The translations under genes and the position numbers were made by a program. The notes under the pieces are model-generated. The model did no database searches, was not told the origin of the DNA, and worked only from the letters and a program-made list of their open reading frames with translations. From positions 2,641,501 to 2,705,500 of the forward strand of contig WPIO01000023.1 of the NCBI GenBank assembly GCA_009760855.2: a stretch of DNA of 64,000 nt, read 5' to 3'. Shown in pieces: positions 22,201-36,675 of the stretch (positions within the stretch are counted from its first letter, which is position 1; every line of letters starts with the position of its first letter). Source of the stretch: Cristatella mucedo. Its lineage: Eukaryota > Bryozoa > Phylactolaemata > Cristatellidae.

Positions 22201-25200
22201 GTTGCTATGCTTTATTAAGTTAGTGATCACCAAAGTGCCGTTGTCGTCGATGTTGGCAGCATGGGAACTAATTGTGTCGGCCTCACTCGAAGCAAAGCTT
22301 AGAAAGGTCGAAGGATAGATAGATAGAGCTGAGTATCGTTGCCATACAAATGAAAGCCAATATTGAGCTTAGCGATGACATCAGCCTGAGGGAGGGCACA
22401 GAGAGTGAAAAGGTAGAAGTTCTTTACGGGTACCCGGGGTGACGAACAGCCATTTACATGTAAACTCGGACATCTCTCACTTATAAACTAACACAGTTAA
22501 TCAAGGTACCAGTGATACCAAGGCATGTCGAGAGGTGCTCCAAAGGATCTGGTAGTCGATGATGTGCTTCGGAGAGATCTGGGAAAACTAGCAGAGAGGC
22601 CCTACCCTGATAAGAATTGTTCAGAAGGTCCATGTAAATGCAAAGCAGAGCAGCTTCTGTGGTGGAATGATTCGCTCCAATTCCCCAGTTGAACTAGCTA
22701 GTAAGATTTGATGAACCCATATAATCATTAAGCTGCTGAGCAACCACTCGTCAAAGTGGCTTGGTTAAGAATGGCAAAAGGAAGACCAGATGAAAAATAA
22801 TAGTCGTCATGGTACAGGATAAGCTTTTAAATGAGTAGCCTAACAACAGCTGTCTTCAGAGGGGCATGGAGTTCACCAACCGGTAGCCAAGAACACGTAT
22901 ACAATACTTTCTTTTGTGGGCAGCAACAGGTTCATGCATCTCACAAGGAGAGCAAGTTATTGGGATAGGGTCAAGTGGACAATAGGTGTTTTTAGCCAAG
23001 GAGACCAATTTAGCCATGAGTTCAAAAGAGGCAGACGTTAAGGAGGAGAGAGAAGAGTAGGTCAATGTGAGTTTGTAATCGACATGCTGTGACGACAGTG
23101 AGGAGATGGAGTGCCTAATCCATTCTATCTTATGTAGGAATAATTTAGAGAAATGCTTAACTCAATTGCAACTGGGATAATCGGGCAACAGACTTAATTG
23201 TGATTGGTTAAGAAGTTGGCCGAAGTGGACATTCAGTCTATAAATATTTGAAATTAAAACTTGGCTAAAGTGGATTACTACGACCTAAAATAAGTCTTCA
23301 AATGCCAAATCAAATTCTAGGACACCCGAGTCCTGACTTTTTGTGGTTCTTTCAAACCTACGTTTAGTATCCCTTTCTTTCTTATATCAGCAGCAAACCA
23401 AGGGCATTTGGGTGGGGACAAACAGAAGGACCGGTCGCTTGGTCGGAGGTACCAAATCACTTGGACGTGGGCTATTATCATGTTGTAGCATTACATCAAC
23501 GAGGAAAGGTCAGTACAAGGGTGACTCAGAAGTATAGGACTCAGGTTTGCAGAAAACAGAATCAATATCAAGAGACAGTGGGTTTCTTGACTCACATGTA
23601 ATTTTTGATGCCAAAATAGAAGCACATTTCAGGGATAATTAAACGTGCATATGTGCAGAAAGGGAGGCCGATAGATTGCAATCGCTAAAGAAAACTTGAT
23701 GAAGGCCGTGGCATTTTATATTTATTTTATTTGTATTTTAGGGGACTTGAACATGCGCACCGAGGCAGAAAGACTCAGGCCCCGCTGGCTCTCAATCCTG
23801 CATCGAATCGACTTCAGGATACTCTCTTGGGTCTACAGGCCGCATCATTTGCTTGCTCTAGCCTACCTATCCACTTTTTCCATGCCCCAGTGACTTGTCT
23901 TTTTTGTTTATGTGCACAGTGCATGATTCAGAATATCTTACTAGCCTAGGGATCTAGCCACTGACTCTAAATAACCTCTTTCGTCCCTGTGCATACTGGT
24001 GCAGGCATGATACTTGTGTGTTTTTTGCATGCTTGTCTAGACATGATACCTTGCATGTTATTAACCCTTGGTTACTATTTCTCTTGAACCAAGTTGTAAA
24101 GCACCAGGACAGAGATCAGCTCTCTCATGGCACCATCCAACACTGCTGTTCTCCTGTCTGTCTCCGTCTGTCTCTCTCTCACATAGTCTCTCATCGGCTA
24201 TTTACCTTTCCTATGTCTCTTTATGTGTACCTCTCCCACTCCCTGTCTCTGTTTCACTATTTGTCTCAGTCTCTGTTTATCACTCACCCTCACTATCTCT
24301 CTCACTCTGCCTCCATTTCACTCCCTGTCTGTCTCTCGCCGTGTCTCTTGCTGTGTCTGTCTGTCTGTCTCTCTCCCTCTCTCAGTTTCTATCACTCTCT
24401 CCAGAGTCTCAAGCTAGTGCCTTTCAAGAGCAACGAAGTGAGGTGAGAGGAGCTAAGCTCATACAGGTTGTGGCTGCAATGGCTCTGAGCTACGGCTTAT
24501 ATGAGAATGAATGAGAGAAAGTGCCCCATTTTGAAATGGTCATGCGAGTCTAGTTCACTAGTACCACAATCTATGGCATTAGTCTAGAGAATGTCCTCAA
24601 ACGATCGTTTAATTGGCCTGGGCTGCTAAGGCAGCAAGTCTATGTAACAAATAGGTAATGTAAGCAGAAATGATTAGTTACATATCGTCTTGCAACGTTG
24701 ATTTCCACTAATGAATAGCTAGTGACAAAGAACAAGAAGGAGCAACTAAGCCAGGGGCACAGCTAAAGATTTTGCTAGGGAGCTGACCATGAAAATGTTT
24801 TGATATTCATTACACAGTGCTGTCAAGGTCCCGACCCCATGGTCGAAACATCATTAATGATATCCTCAATATACATGAGAATACATGAGAATTCATAAGA
24901 ATGCTGAGGTCTTTCCTTCGAATGATGCGCAATTAAGAACATGAAACAACCTCAGTCACTGAGCTTCCGAAGAAGACCAGAGAACAAGGTTTAAAGAACC
25001 CTGAATACTGTTGTACATTTTCCAATAACTAGCAGCTTTTCTACAGCGCACAAGAGTTTATTATAGCATTGCTAAAGTTTCCTGGGCCTTCAGCGAAAGA
25101 TAACACGAACTTGCTCTCATACAGGGACTTTAAGAGCACAATCTCAGCATAAGTCGCAGAAATAAAAGCTGCGATGTCGAGAAAAAAAGAACTATTTGGG

Positions 25201-28200
25201 ATACACATATGCTTTGCACTGGAGAGGTAAGTTCAGTGGACACCGGAGAGGTAAGTACACTGGACAGGTAAGTTCATCGGCCGAGTTGACAGGTTTCCTC
25301 TAGCTGCTCGTATTTGCATAACATGCCGATTCCACGGTGAATACACTTTACCGTCGAAGTCTTCTTGACATAATGACAAGAGATCGGGCATATATTTAGT
25401 GTAGAAATATAAATTTATAAGTTTAATTGTCTGTGAAAAGGTATTTAGGCATAAGGGAGAGTGCAAACGATTCAAGATACAGTGATGCTAGATTATAAGG
25501 TACTAACTTGGACACGTTCAAAGCACATAGCTAGCGCTGCCACATTAATAAAAAAATAAATTGCTGAAAAATATCTTAACTAGGGTGCCTGTTCAAGATG
25601 ACCAGGGAGTGGTAGTTAAAATGGTCATTGTAAGTTATGTCACAACTAAGTGCTGTTTAATGCGAGCCATTTCCCCTGCAATCTATCACATGGGCTCTTA
25701 AACTAGGGTCCATGATTGGGCTTCAGGGGGTTCGTAAAAGTAATACAAATTTAACATTTATATTAACTACATATTTATATATTAAGTTGCTGTTTGTGTC
25801 AATATTTACTGAGTGTTATGCGTGTATTTTTAATTACAGAAGAAAGGGTTAAATATGTAGGGCTGCATGGGATGCTACTGAAAACTATCAGGTGACATAC
25901 CATTGTCATCCTTGTTAGATTTTGACTTCTCCAAAAAATCACCCAAAGGACCAAACTTTTATTTGTACGTCTTTCAATGAAGAGGCGTGCTAAAAATGCA
26001 ATCACAAAGTTTTTGTCCATTTTACGCATTCTGATGCCATCAACGAAGAATTCATACTTTGTCAGCCCTGTTTGGTACTTGTTTGGAAAAAGTTTGTTAG
26101 GAAGAGCACTCTTGGTACCGATGAAGCACATGCGATGCTTGGCAACAGATTTGATGTGGCTGCTTTTGTGAAGAAAGAATCTCTCCAGGTCATGTTTGCT
26201 GGCTTTCCAGAGGGCAAGTCTTGAGGCGCTTGGTTGCACTTGGAACAGAAGTTGAACTTTCACTGATGCTGCTGGAAGACTGTAAGCTTTACCTGCCAAA
26301 CTACCACCGAAGAAGAATAGATCGGAGTCAGACAAACCAGCACAATTTCCATCGCGAGCGAAAGTGTTACTTTAGGATGGAATCAAGAGTGAGGAAGCCT
26401 GTCAATTTGTCTACAGTCATAGTTCTGCAGACATTTGGAAAATGAAATAAATTCACTTCAAAGAGCCTCGGAAAACTCTAGTGTACATTTTACACAGGCC
26501 TATCCTCATCTGGTAAAGCAAGCTATTCCGTTTGCCACTACACACCTCTGTGATTTAAAGTTTTCAGTAATTGCTTCTAACAAAAATAACAGTCAAAACC
26601 TACCGGATTTCAAATATTACAAGGGTGCTACCTTGTCAAAAACATTTCACAGTTTCAGCTGCTTATTCAAGCTAAGCATAATTTTTGTTGAAAGGAACTT
26701 TTGATCAGAGTTTTGTTTTGCTTAGTTTGCACGTGATGATTGCATTTCATTTGCTCGTGGTGCACAATACATTTTTTCGCAAAATAGTAAACAACACAGT
26801 TTTTGTATATGATATGCTACCTTACTCGTACTATGTGAATCTCATACGCTGTGCGAGGTAAACCATTTTCTTTTAATAAATTAAAGTATATCTGTAGCAT
26901 GCCAAATTGTGTTAATGTACTTACGTGCATCTTTCTAGGGAGTTGGCTCACAGCTTTCAAAAGATTTTCAAAGAGGTCAGTACCAGAAGCTGCCTTAATC
27001 AGCAGAAAGCTGCTTCAGATAAGGACAAAGCTGTGGCAGTCCACAGCAAACTCCTCACCGGTCTTCATCGTCAGAGATTTGGTCAACAACAAGCACTATT
27101 GCAAATGATGGAGATCTGCTATCTAGCATTCGAATGACCGAGTTCTGGAAGTCTGAAGCAACCGAACGTCGATAAAGGCATTACACAACAAGCTGGGGGT
27201 GGGGTAGAGGGCAACTGGACCAACTGTCAAGTCTGCTCAAGCCCAAGGCAATGCGTGTCATTCTCATGCTTTGGATACACAGCAAAAAAACCAATATCAA
27301 AACCATCTGCAGCCCTTCAAAGCACAGATTAACGTCACCGATGGCAAGACTCTGCAGACTCACCACGACCAACGAGACTATTTCATGTACCAGCCTTCGA
27401 ATTCTTTGGACCAGGCCATTGCCACCATGTACCTGAAACACGCATAGAATTGCATAATCGTGGTCAGCAACATTAGAAGGCTGGGCTACGGTTTGAGTCG
27501 TGGTTGGCCTATTTGCCATTCCTAGTGCAAAGGGCATGCTTACTAGATCGAGCTCAAAGGCAAGCTAGACAAGCATGGGAGGTACAGGTGGTAACATTGA
27601 AGAGAGCTTCAGCTGGCAATTTGACTGGTGCAGACGTCTGAATCCCACGCGAGTCTGGTTGCAGAGGGCTGCTGGCTTTACGAAGTTGGGCAAACAAGAT
27701 TGCTCATGTCGTACTTGCATTCCTCATCCTGTCATTTAATTTGCCAGCCATGGTACTGAGTCTTTCTTTTCGAAATGGATAGTTCTTGGCAGATTATATT
27801 TAAGTCAGACTTATTTTCTAATGAACGTGTTGGAATGGGTCGTGCCCCCCCCCCCCGTAGAACGTGCTCCAGTTACATGCCATACATATCACTGTCTCAC
27901 ACTTGCCTGCTTCGCAGGGCTTTTCCAGCCTATCAGACACATTTCCTTCTGCCATGAAGCCCAGCAGCAAGAAGGCCTACTTGGTCGTCAGCTAATGTAA
28001 AAAAGAATACGGTGGTTGTGCAAAGTAGGCTCCAAGGAATGCGTTATCTTAGTAGCATGAAAACTTATGGCAATGCTACAGCGTGCTTTGCCAAACTTAC
28101 CCCTCCCCCAGCGAGACAAACTGGATGCCTCACAATACTCGAAACACGCTGGCAGCTATATATCTGTCCGGGGAATTGCGACTGCGATTCACAAATTAGA

Positions 28201-31200
28201 GACGCGACAGAGACAGACGTGATGGCACACTAGGTAAGGCGGTTGCTTTCACGACATCGGTCCCGAGGTCGTGGGTTCGATTCCTGCAGTGGACGATTCC
28301 TTATCGCAATTGCAAGCGGTGGTGATAGCCGTAAAGGCTCTTCTGTCGCTATACAAAAAGAGGCTGTTTAATCAGCTAGGATTTTTTTATATAAGTGGCG
28401 TTTGAGAACACTGAGAAAAAGTGGGCGACTCAGCTCAATCAACAGACCACTCGAGTCTAACCGACTGGCCATCTCCCTGCATGACCTATTATAGAGAATT
28501 TGCATTCGATGTCCATCGAGGAATAAACATGGCAATACTCTCCTGCTGTGGTCTGGAATTCTGATGGGGTCATCATTCTGATGATGTGAAACCTGACCGG
28601 TATAGCGCTTGTACTCAAACAAATTTGCAGCTCCACCGTGCCACCATTCTACGACGACTGCCGGGAAAGCTGAGAACAAAAGCAGGTGAAGGCATGCCTT
28701 GGTGCTACGAGGAACCAAACTAAAAACCAATTATCGTGAAAATACATAAAGGCAGTAAGTAAGTCTCCCAATCGGCACGCTCCAAGTGCAAAACGTTTGT
28801 TCTTTCAGGGCAGCACCAGCACCTCATTAAGCGAAAACCCAACAGAGCGAAACCGATAACATCTGAAAACCCAAATCACTTTTAGGGATCACGTCGCTTG
28901 CCGACTTTGAGAAAACTGCTGAAAGTAACGCTACTTCTTGACCCAACAGCTGAAATCATAAGCTGGATTTGGATTGTAGAATTATTACACAGGTGACTTG
29001 AAATGATTCACATACATTTCCTGTTACCAGCAGCCTGGACGTTTTGCCTCAGCTTTGACCGGGCTCAGCAACAAAATCTCGACGGACAATTTCGAGCCGA
29101 CAGAATCGCTAGTTGATTATCGACAAATTCGTGCTGAAAAATGCTCGCCGATAATATCGCTAAAATAACAAACAAATTCTGCTATATTAAATTCAGTTAT
29201 AATACTAAGTAACTATTCATTTCAGGAAATCAAACTAATTATTAAAAACCAATATTTATCTCCGTTTTTTAATCTATATTCAATACTTTTTCTGGGAAGA
29301 TCCAGAATCCGGAAACTGGGAAAGACAACTACTAAGAAGACAATTACGTTGGCCGTTGGCGACGAAATCGAAGCGCTAGTCTGATGATTCCTATCATCGT
29401 GTGGAACTTGCTGATGGATTGCCTCGAACGAATGATTCAATTGCAGTATTTAGTGGGCAGCTTTGATTCGTCCTTTATGAGCTTATGCGTGCTGACACTG
29501 TGCACACTGCCACTAACTGTACTTGCATGCTGACCCTGTGCATGTCACCCCTAACCATGTTCTTCTTGTTGTTTACTCAGCATGCCACCTCTTAACTATC
29601 CGATCGTGCTTCTTTTCCAGCAAACGTTAACTGCCTAGAAAGAGATTAAGTCCTCCGAGGGTGCTTTAACAAATGTATTACTATTATTATTAATACCGTG
29701 GTTAGTCGGCTTCATCAAAATTGCAACCGCTTAATATAGTTTTTCAGAGACTGATTGTAGATACCCCGGCATGTTTTGCCTGTTTGGCAACATTAATAAT
29801 GACTTTTGAGCGTGTGCTGATGCTTGACCACCGTAAAACGGCATACAGACGCTAACCAACGGCCGGGTATTATGCTTCGTAAAGGAAGCTATTTATTGCT
29901 GGTCTGTGGTTTTCTACTATGCTATAGTTGTATCTCTAGACGTGGAAGGTCCGTCCATACTGGGTAAAGTGATGCTCGGTGTAAGCGTGACCCGACAAAT
30001 TCGCTCTAACAAAATTGTGCCAATAAATTCGCGACACTATATCAGCTCCGACAAATTCCAAATCGACCAAGACGCAATGAAAAGCGAAATGTAATGATAT
30101 CATTCAAAGTAGCACATAACGCTGCTCATTGAAATGTCGCATCAAATCTCACTAAAGTCGTATTTAATTTAACGACGATAAATTCGTGATTATGAAAACG
30201 CGAAGAAATGCGAAATGTAATGATGCCGTAATTAACTCTTGCGGCATACCCCTACGAACGTACTGCTGCTTAAACAGGCTAAACAATTTTAATCCCACAC
30301 AGCTGCCAACGCCACAACTAGGTGCTGCCTGATCAATCGGCGGCCATAAGAATGTAAATACCGCCGTGACATCAAAGACTGTTAGCTCCAATATACTTGG
30401 CATATCTCCAGGATTCAAACTTGGATATACACATGTCCAGAAGGCCTCGGGAGAGACGTGAGTTGAAGAAGAAAGTCGCCAGCAGTAGAAAACAAAACAG
30501 CAGCAGCAGCTGGCTTCTTTCGGACAAAATCACAGCAAAGAGGTCACTATTTCAGATCGCTTTCTAGCTTAAACGCAACAGAGCTGGAATTACACGCTCC
30601 CAGGCTTCATTACTTTCTGTCTTAGTGGCACTAACTCAGCCCGAGCTGGAATTACGCACCCGCAGGCAGGCTTCGCTAGCGAGGTTCTTGGCATGCATAC
30701 GAGCAGCCGACACCGGTGCACGGCCAATCTATTCGTGCTCAGAACAACAAAGAGCCCACTCTGCCCGAGACGCTAACGCACTGCTCTCGACCGTGGCTAG
30801 TTGGTATGCTGCTACAAGGAGACAGCTGCCGCCCAAAAGCGATATGTCGAATTCCGAGCACAGCAGGGAGACAGGCGATGGCAGCCATCAGTGATGACGA
30901 CAAGATTGCTCGGCATGCGAGAAAGTCTATGGCACGAAGAGCCAGGTTTATGGAAAGATCCCAATGAAGAAGGGCGGCACATTGACCGAGCACTGCCCAC
31001 GACTTAGATGCTTTCTAGATGTCACTAATTGGGTGGCAACAGAGTCCGAAAGAAAAGGCTGAGGCATGCTTGACTAACAGCTCGGTGCAAATAGCTCAGC
31101 AGTAACATGCACTCACGTGGACTGGGTAATGAGTACTATCCACCGCACACTCCTTAATAACTCAGCTCCGGAAGCTTTCATTTATAATGCCCATCTTGCC

Positions 31201-34200
31201 GACTCGACACAGCAGATGGCAGGAGTGCACTGAATAAATGGCTTGAGCTAAAGACCGAAAGCAGAAACTGGAAAAACATGCAAACAAGCAGTGGTCGACC
31301 CCGATTGGCGGACCAAGCCTGAGAGGGAAGTGCCTGACTGCACATTAAAAGCATATGCACCGGGCGAACAGCCCCAGGAACAGCTCAGGAAGCCCCATCC
31401 ATTTAGGCATGCCCAGACTACTCAGGTATAGACCTACTATAAGTGGCCTTGCGTCAATTCTACAATAAGGATTCTACATTCTATTGTATTGTAATTCTAC
31501 AATAAAATAAGGATTCCTTAATCGAACAATTTTAAACTGAATACGAGTGCTCATATTTCAGACTCATATTTCAGGGCTATCTACATGATCTAAAATTTTA
31601 AAATGTGCCAAATGCCAAAAGTGGAATAAAAAATGTAAAGGTAAAGTTGGATTGATTTATAATCCTCCTCTATACAGCAGGGGAAAGTCTAAGCACCTAC
31701 CACCCTGCTTCACATGGGCAATAAAAAATGCCTACAGCAGGACTCAAACCCTCGACCTAGTTCGTGAAGAGCTTATCTTAAGCTCACATATCCCAACAAA
31801 AGCAATAAGAATCATTTCACTGACTCCCACATGATTTAAGTATGGATTGCCATCCAGCATATAATAAGGAGTGAGATTTACTAGCCGAGCATTATTTAGG
31901 TCATAGGTTGGTGGCAAAAGTGAACAACCAACAACTTCACAAGAAGAATTCCTAGAAAAACCTTGAACGTGACGTTTTCTCATTACACAAATAATCGTTA
32001 TCTTATTTTTAAGTGTATGTAAACGTTTATAGAAATAAATTGGTACACAGCGGCAAATTTTCATGAATGCACTTCTACTGTATGTGCATGCTTACTTTTC
32101 GGCAGCATTCTATTTCCTCTACAGGCCGTTCATCGTGCAAATCTCTTTTGCTATTTACTCTGAATCAAGGTAAGCTCAGGCTCAACAAATGAGATGTAAG
32201 AGATAGATTTGTATAGCCATGCAATAGGCTAGGGAGCCGTCTAGGTTTTGACGAGGAATGAACATGGATAAAACAAGTACTAAGTTTTCTTTCGCCGAGC
32301 TGGTTTGGTGCTGTTAAAGTGCTCGCCCCGACCAAGGTCTGACTGAGGTCGTGGGCTCGAGCCCCGAGGCATATGCGAAGCGCCTGAATAGAGATTAAGT
32401 TCTCTTGGGGCGCTATATAAATGAATTATATTTTCTTGCTTCTCTTAATAATATTTTGCTTATACCTTATACAGAATCGTTTGCATTGTTAATTTACTCT
32501 ATTACACAAGGACTCACAATAAATACCAACGCTTGAATCGCTAGAATGAATGACGAGGACAGCATGGGTGCTAACTCATGTCTTATCTCACGGGATATTT
32601 AAGAAAATCTATGTCAACAGGCAACAGTAAGCCAAAGAGCCTCTTAAGCATGGGGTAACCACAGGCATCTGCGTTTGTTCCACTTCTTTCCACAATATAT
32701 ATTATCCCTCATGCCGATGAAATCACCAAGCAGTCTATGCCTGCATTTTTATACAGAAGGCATACAGCTGTACACGAGCTTTGATCTCTTCCTGCCTTCG
32801 AGTAGGTCAAGCTCTCTAAACTCACTTGCAGCCTGCATTGCTGACATTCGTTCTTGGAAGGTAGCAAACGGTGTCAATTAAACGATGATAAAACCAACCT
32901 ATAAATTATAAGCTAACCTGGTGTTACTCAGAAATGGGAACCTCTAACATCACCATCAAACTGGATGTGGCCAGCCTATCTGCTGTAGCATCCACACGAA
33001 ATTCCACTAGTGATCTTTCACTAGATGACTACATCAGCTCCACACTTAAGTCTGCCAAATTTCAACTGGGTAACTTCAATTTTTTAGGCGAGTTTTGAAT
33101 ATAATACCCCATCCAAACTGGTCCATGCATTTGTGACCTTCCATATTCGATTTCACTAACTCATTACTCACAGGTCTTTGGCTTGTGTAGTAAGACGCTT
33201 ACAGTTGGTGCAAAACTCTGCAGCCAGGTTTACCTGTAGTGGGCGGCACAATTGCCACATAATACCAATGTAAAGTGCCTAGAAAGAGATTGAGTTCTCT
33301 GAGGGCACCATAATAAATGTATAATTATTATTATTTCTATTATTATAGGACTTCTCAACTATCAGCATTTGCTCCACATCAGGCAGTTTATCGACTTCAA
33401 GGCTTTGTCACTTACTTGTAGGTCCCTTAATTATTTTGCTCTGGCTTACATATCCATAATACTTTCTAATCAGGCTAGGCATCGTACGACTCATGCTTCT
33501 GAATCAAATCTTTAGCTATGCCTTCAACCAACCTCAAATCCTTTGGAGAAAATGCCTTTAATGTACACTCCCATGCACGGAACTTACTTCCAACTGACCT
33601 CATGTCATCCTTTGACTTGAAATTTAAAAGAGCTAAAAATCTTCTGTTCCACACAGCATTTGCTAGAACCGCGTGAATTGTCCTTTGTGTATATATGTGT
33701 GCAGACACTGCATGTTATCACTAACGAATTGATATACTTCCTTTCCAGCATAAGTAAAGCCCCTAGAAAGAGATTTATTTCTCTTAGGGAGCTATATATT
33801 TATGTATCTTTGTTTTCTTAATATTACTATTACGGTGTCAACCGGCAGATGGAAGTGGCACTGGAGCTTCTCGTAATTCTGGGACCAATTTGTCGGTAAA
33901 AAGTGGTGATTATCGTCAGTCGGGTTCAGGATAGAATACATCCGGTTCTGACTAAGGTGGGAAAATGAAGTAAAATCAATGAAGCAGCTCCAAAACAATG
34001 ATAGCCCTAAACGGCCCTTTAGCGATTTCACAAATGCTGTCAATTCGGTCAAGTGCAATCGAGCAGTAATTCTCGTGCAGAAAGATTTGCAGGAAGCACA
34101 TGGGAGACAGCGCAATGACCTCGACCCTTGAATCGCTGGGCAACAACATGCTGCAAGGGTATTTTGTGGCCGGTGTCCAGCTGAAATCTGGTTATTTGAA

Positions 34201-36605
34201 TTGCCTTTTTATCACCGGGGTTAATATCTTGATGGAAACCACATACCATGATAGATATGTATTTATAAAAAAAATATGTTTTGGGTCGGACTCTACAGCA
34301 TCTTGAGGGAGTAGGTCTAGAATGACATGGTCAGGACATGTCTAACGGAAAGCAAGAAGTTAACGCAGACACAGCTGTCATAGCCAGCGGTAATCTAACG
34401 ATAACACAATGAGCAAACTTTCAATGGGCATGGCCTCACCTGTATCTTGCCCTCGATAATGTCCTGAAGGAATGAGGTCAAATCTCGGTCGTCGGAGAAT
34501 GGCAGCTGACCGGTTGGATGACTTGTCAGGTTAGGCAGGAAGTAGGTGTTATCCACAGGATCAAAAACCAGAAGAAACGGCAATTGCGGTGCACCCATCA
34601 AAATGTTGGCAACAATTTCTGGGTCTTCCATAGAGACAAACTGGTATTTCGTGCTAAAACACAAAAGACAACCGTAAGGGCAAGTGCGAGCTTGCAGACG
34701 TGGATATAAAACAGCACTTTAGTTTCTAACATGAGCAAAAGTTATAACGCCGGAGCCGAGTGCTAGGCAGCGAGTATTGCGACGTTAATTTACCAAGCAG
34801 TAAAGTCTATACGAAACCTGAGTGATATACCGGCCCAGATAAAAAGAAAGTTAAAAGACCTAGGCAAGACAGAGCACGAAGAGAGGGGGAACAGAAAAGA
34901 GATGAGCACACAGCACCGTGTGTGCTCAGGGTGTGAACGTCCTTGTTACTGAGAGGTTATTGTGAGCAGATGAAAAATGTGAGTGAAGATCACAGAAAAC
35001 GATAGTGGTATCGTACTGATCACCTGGGACTAGGTCATTTCTGATGAGCCAGAAGAAATGCATTTCCCGGAAACCTCGTAGAGACCCAAAAGGCATGCTC
35101 AGGCATGCCCAGTTAGTCAGCAGCTATTTAACGTCCAGGTGCTGCAAAAAATTCGAGCACAACAAAACAAATTGCCCCACTGGGAATTGAGATCTACAAG
35201 CCTGCCCATATTCCAAATGTTTTGTCACAGCTCAGGCCTTGTGGGCAAACACAGTCTTGCTGTAGCCTCATCCAGGAAATCATTGGTAACAAAGGACAAG
35301 GGCAATATGTACGGACGCCACACTATGATTGCAATAGCAGCACATAGGGATGCAGCTTCATGCCTTTCTTCGTAATACTGTTGCCGACAAGTGCCACTCC
35401 TCAAGCAGCCGGATAGACCGAATTTCACAAGTAGCAGCAAAACCCAAAAGAGCTGAATAAAAAAGAGGTACATCTAACAGGCATATGCACATTTACTCAC
35501 ACGCGACTTATTGATCCAGCTCGCAACATAAGAGGCAGCTAAAGCCAGGAAAAGCTTCCAAGTCCAGGGTGAAGAATGCTTAATCTACCACCCTCTGTAG
35601 CACAATGGTTACAGCATTGGCTCGATAAGCGATGGCGGCAGGTTTGTAGGCTGACGGAGTTCAATCTTATTCTACTCTCACCAATCAGGTCTACTTATTT
35701 AAAATCGGTCTCAATTCTGGATGGCAAAATCGGACCTATATGCAATGACAACCTTGTGGCAATCTTAATTACAAGAGCCTGTCTGGGGGGCCTGAAGGCA
35801 ACTAATGTGCATGTATTGGCATGTTGCTACTGGCATAACCAAGCTCATGATCAATGTAAAGCCGAGCTAGTGGGGGCGATACTGTCTTTTCATCATGTGA
35901 CACACAATAAGAAGTCCCAACAAACAAAATTAAACTGACCCTAAACGGTAGTGCTCTAACTGCCATGCGCTCACAAACAAAGTAAGCTTAGGTAACTCTG
36001 TCTAAATTGCTTCTCATTACAGTTTTCTCCGATGACCAGATTACACAGCTTAAAATAAGAAACGCTATACATGATACTCGGACATTTTGAGATTCTCGAT
36101 GCTTTTTGTGAAATCTCTTACTCAAGCTGTCCAATGCCAAGTTGATCGTGTTGACCAGAATTTAACTCAGTTGGACAGCACAGATGATGAGGACCAAAAG
36201 CTAGCCACCTGAAGCTGTGAGCTAAAAACAATAGTGCCTTCGTTTCCAACTAAACTCTGTTCTAGATGCCCACGATAGCCAAGCAAGAGCCGTCAAAGAG
36301 ACACGTAATAAACAACCAAGAGTCAATAAAAAATCGCGAATCCTGAGGGCACCGTAACTTGCCACCATCGTATCCAAGCATGATTACCTTACTCCATCTG
36401 CTGCACAGGAAAAACACTGCACTGGTACGATTCAAAAGCTTAACCTCTAGGTCGTATGCATCAATTTAATTACTGAATAGTACATGCTACATGCAATCGA
36501 TTGTGCCACCGCATGTACCTTCAGAGACCACCATACCTTTACAGAGAGTGGGCATTCTGCTGTAAAAAGGACAACCCTGGCCGATCATGTTCCTCACAGC
36601 ATTTG

Positions 36606-36675
<70 letters not shown>

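Noticed and set aside
24018-24514. 142- and 148-codon Ser/Leu/Cys-rich plus-strand frames
   Set aside because: They are read from a degenerate CT/CTGT tract after a LINE tail; no domain and no splice phase.
25799-26335. 178-codon minus-strand open frame
   Set aside because: The plus strand of the same interval carries recognisable hAT transposase motifs in broken frames, so the minus frame is an antisense shadow.
30620-31010. Cluster of overlapping open frames on both strands
   Set aside because: Six short frames overlap with none showing a domain, signal peptide or phased splice sites; consistent with chance in a locally GC-rich stretch.
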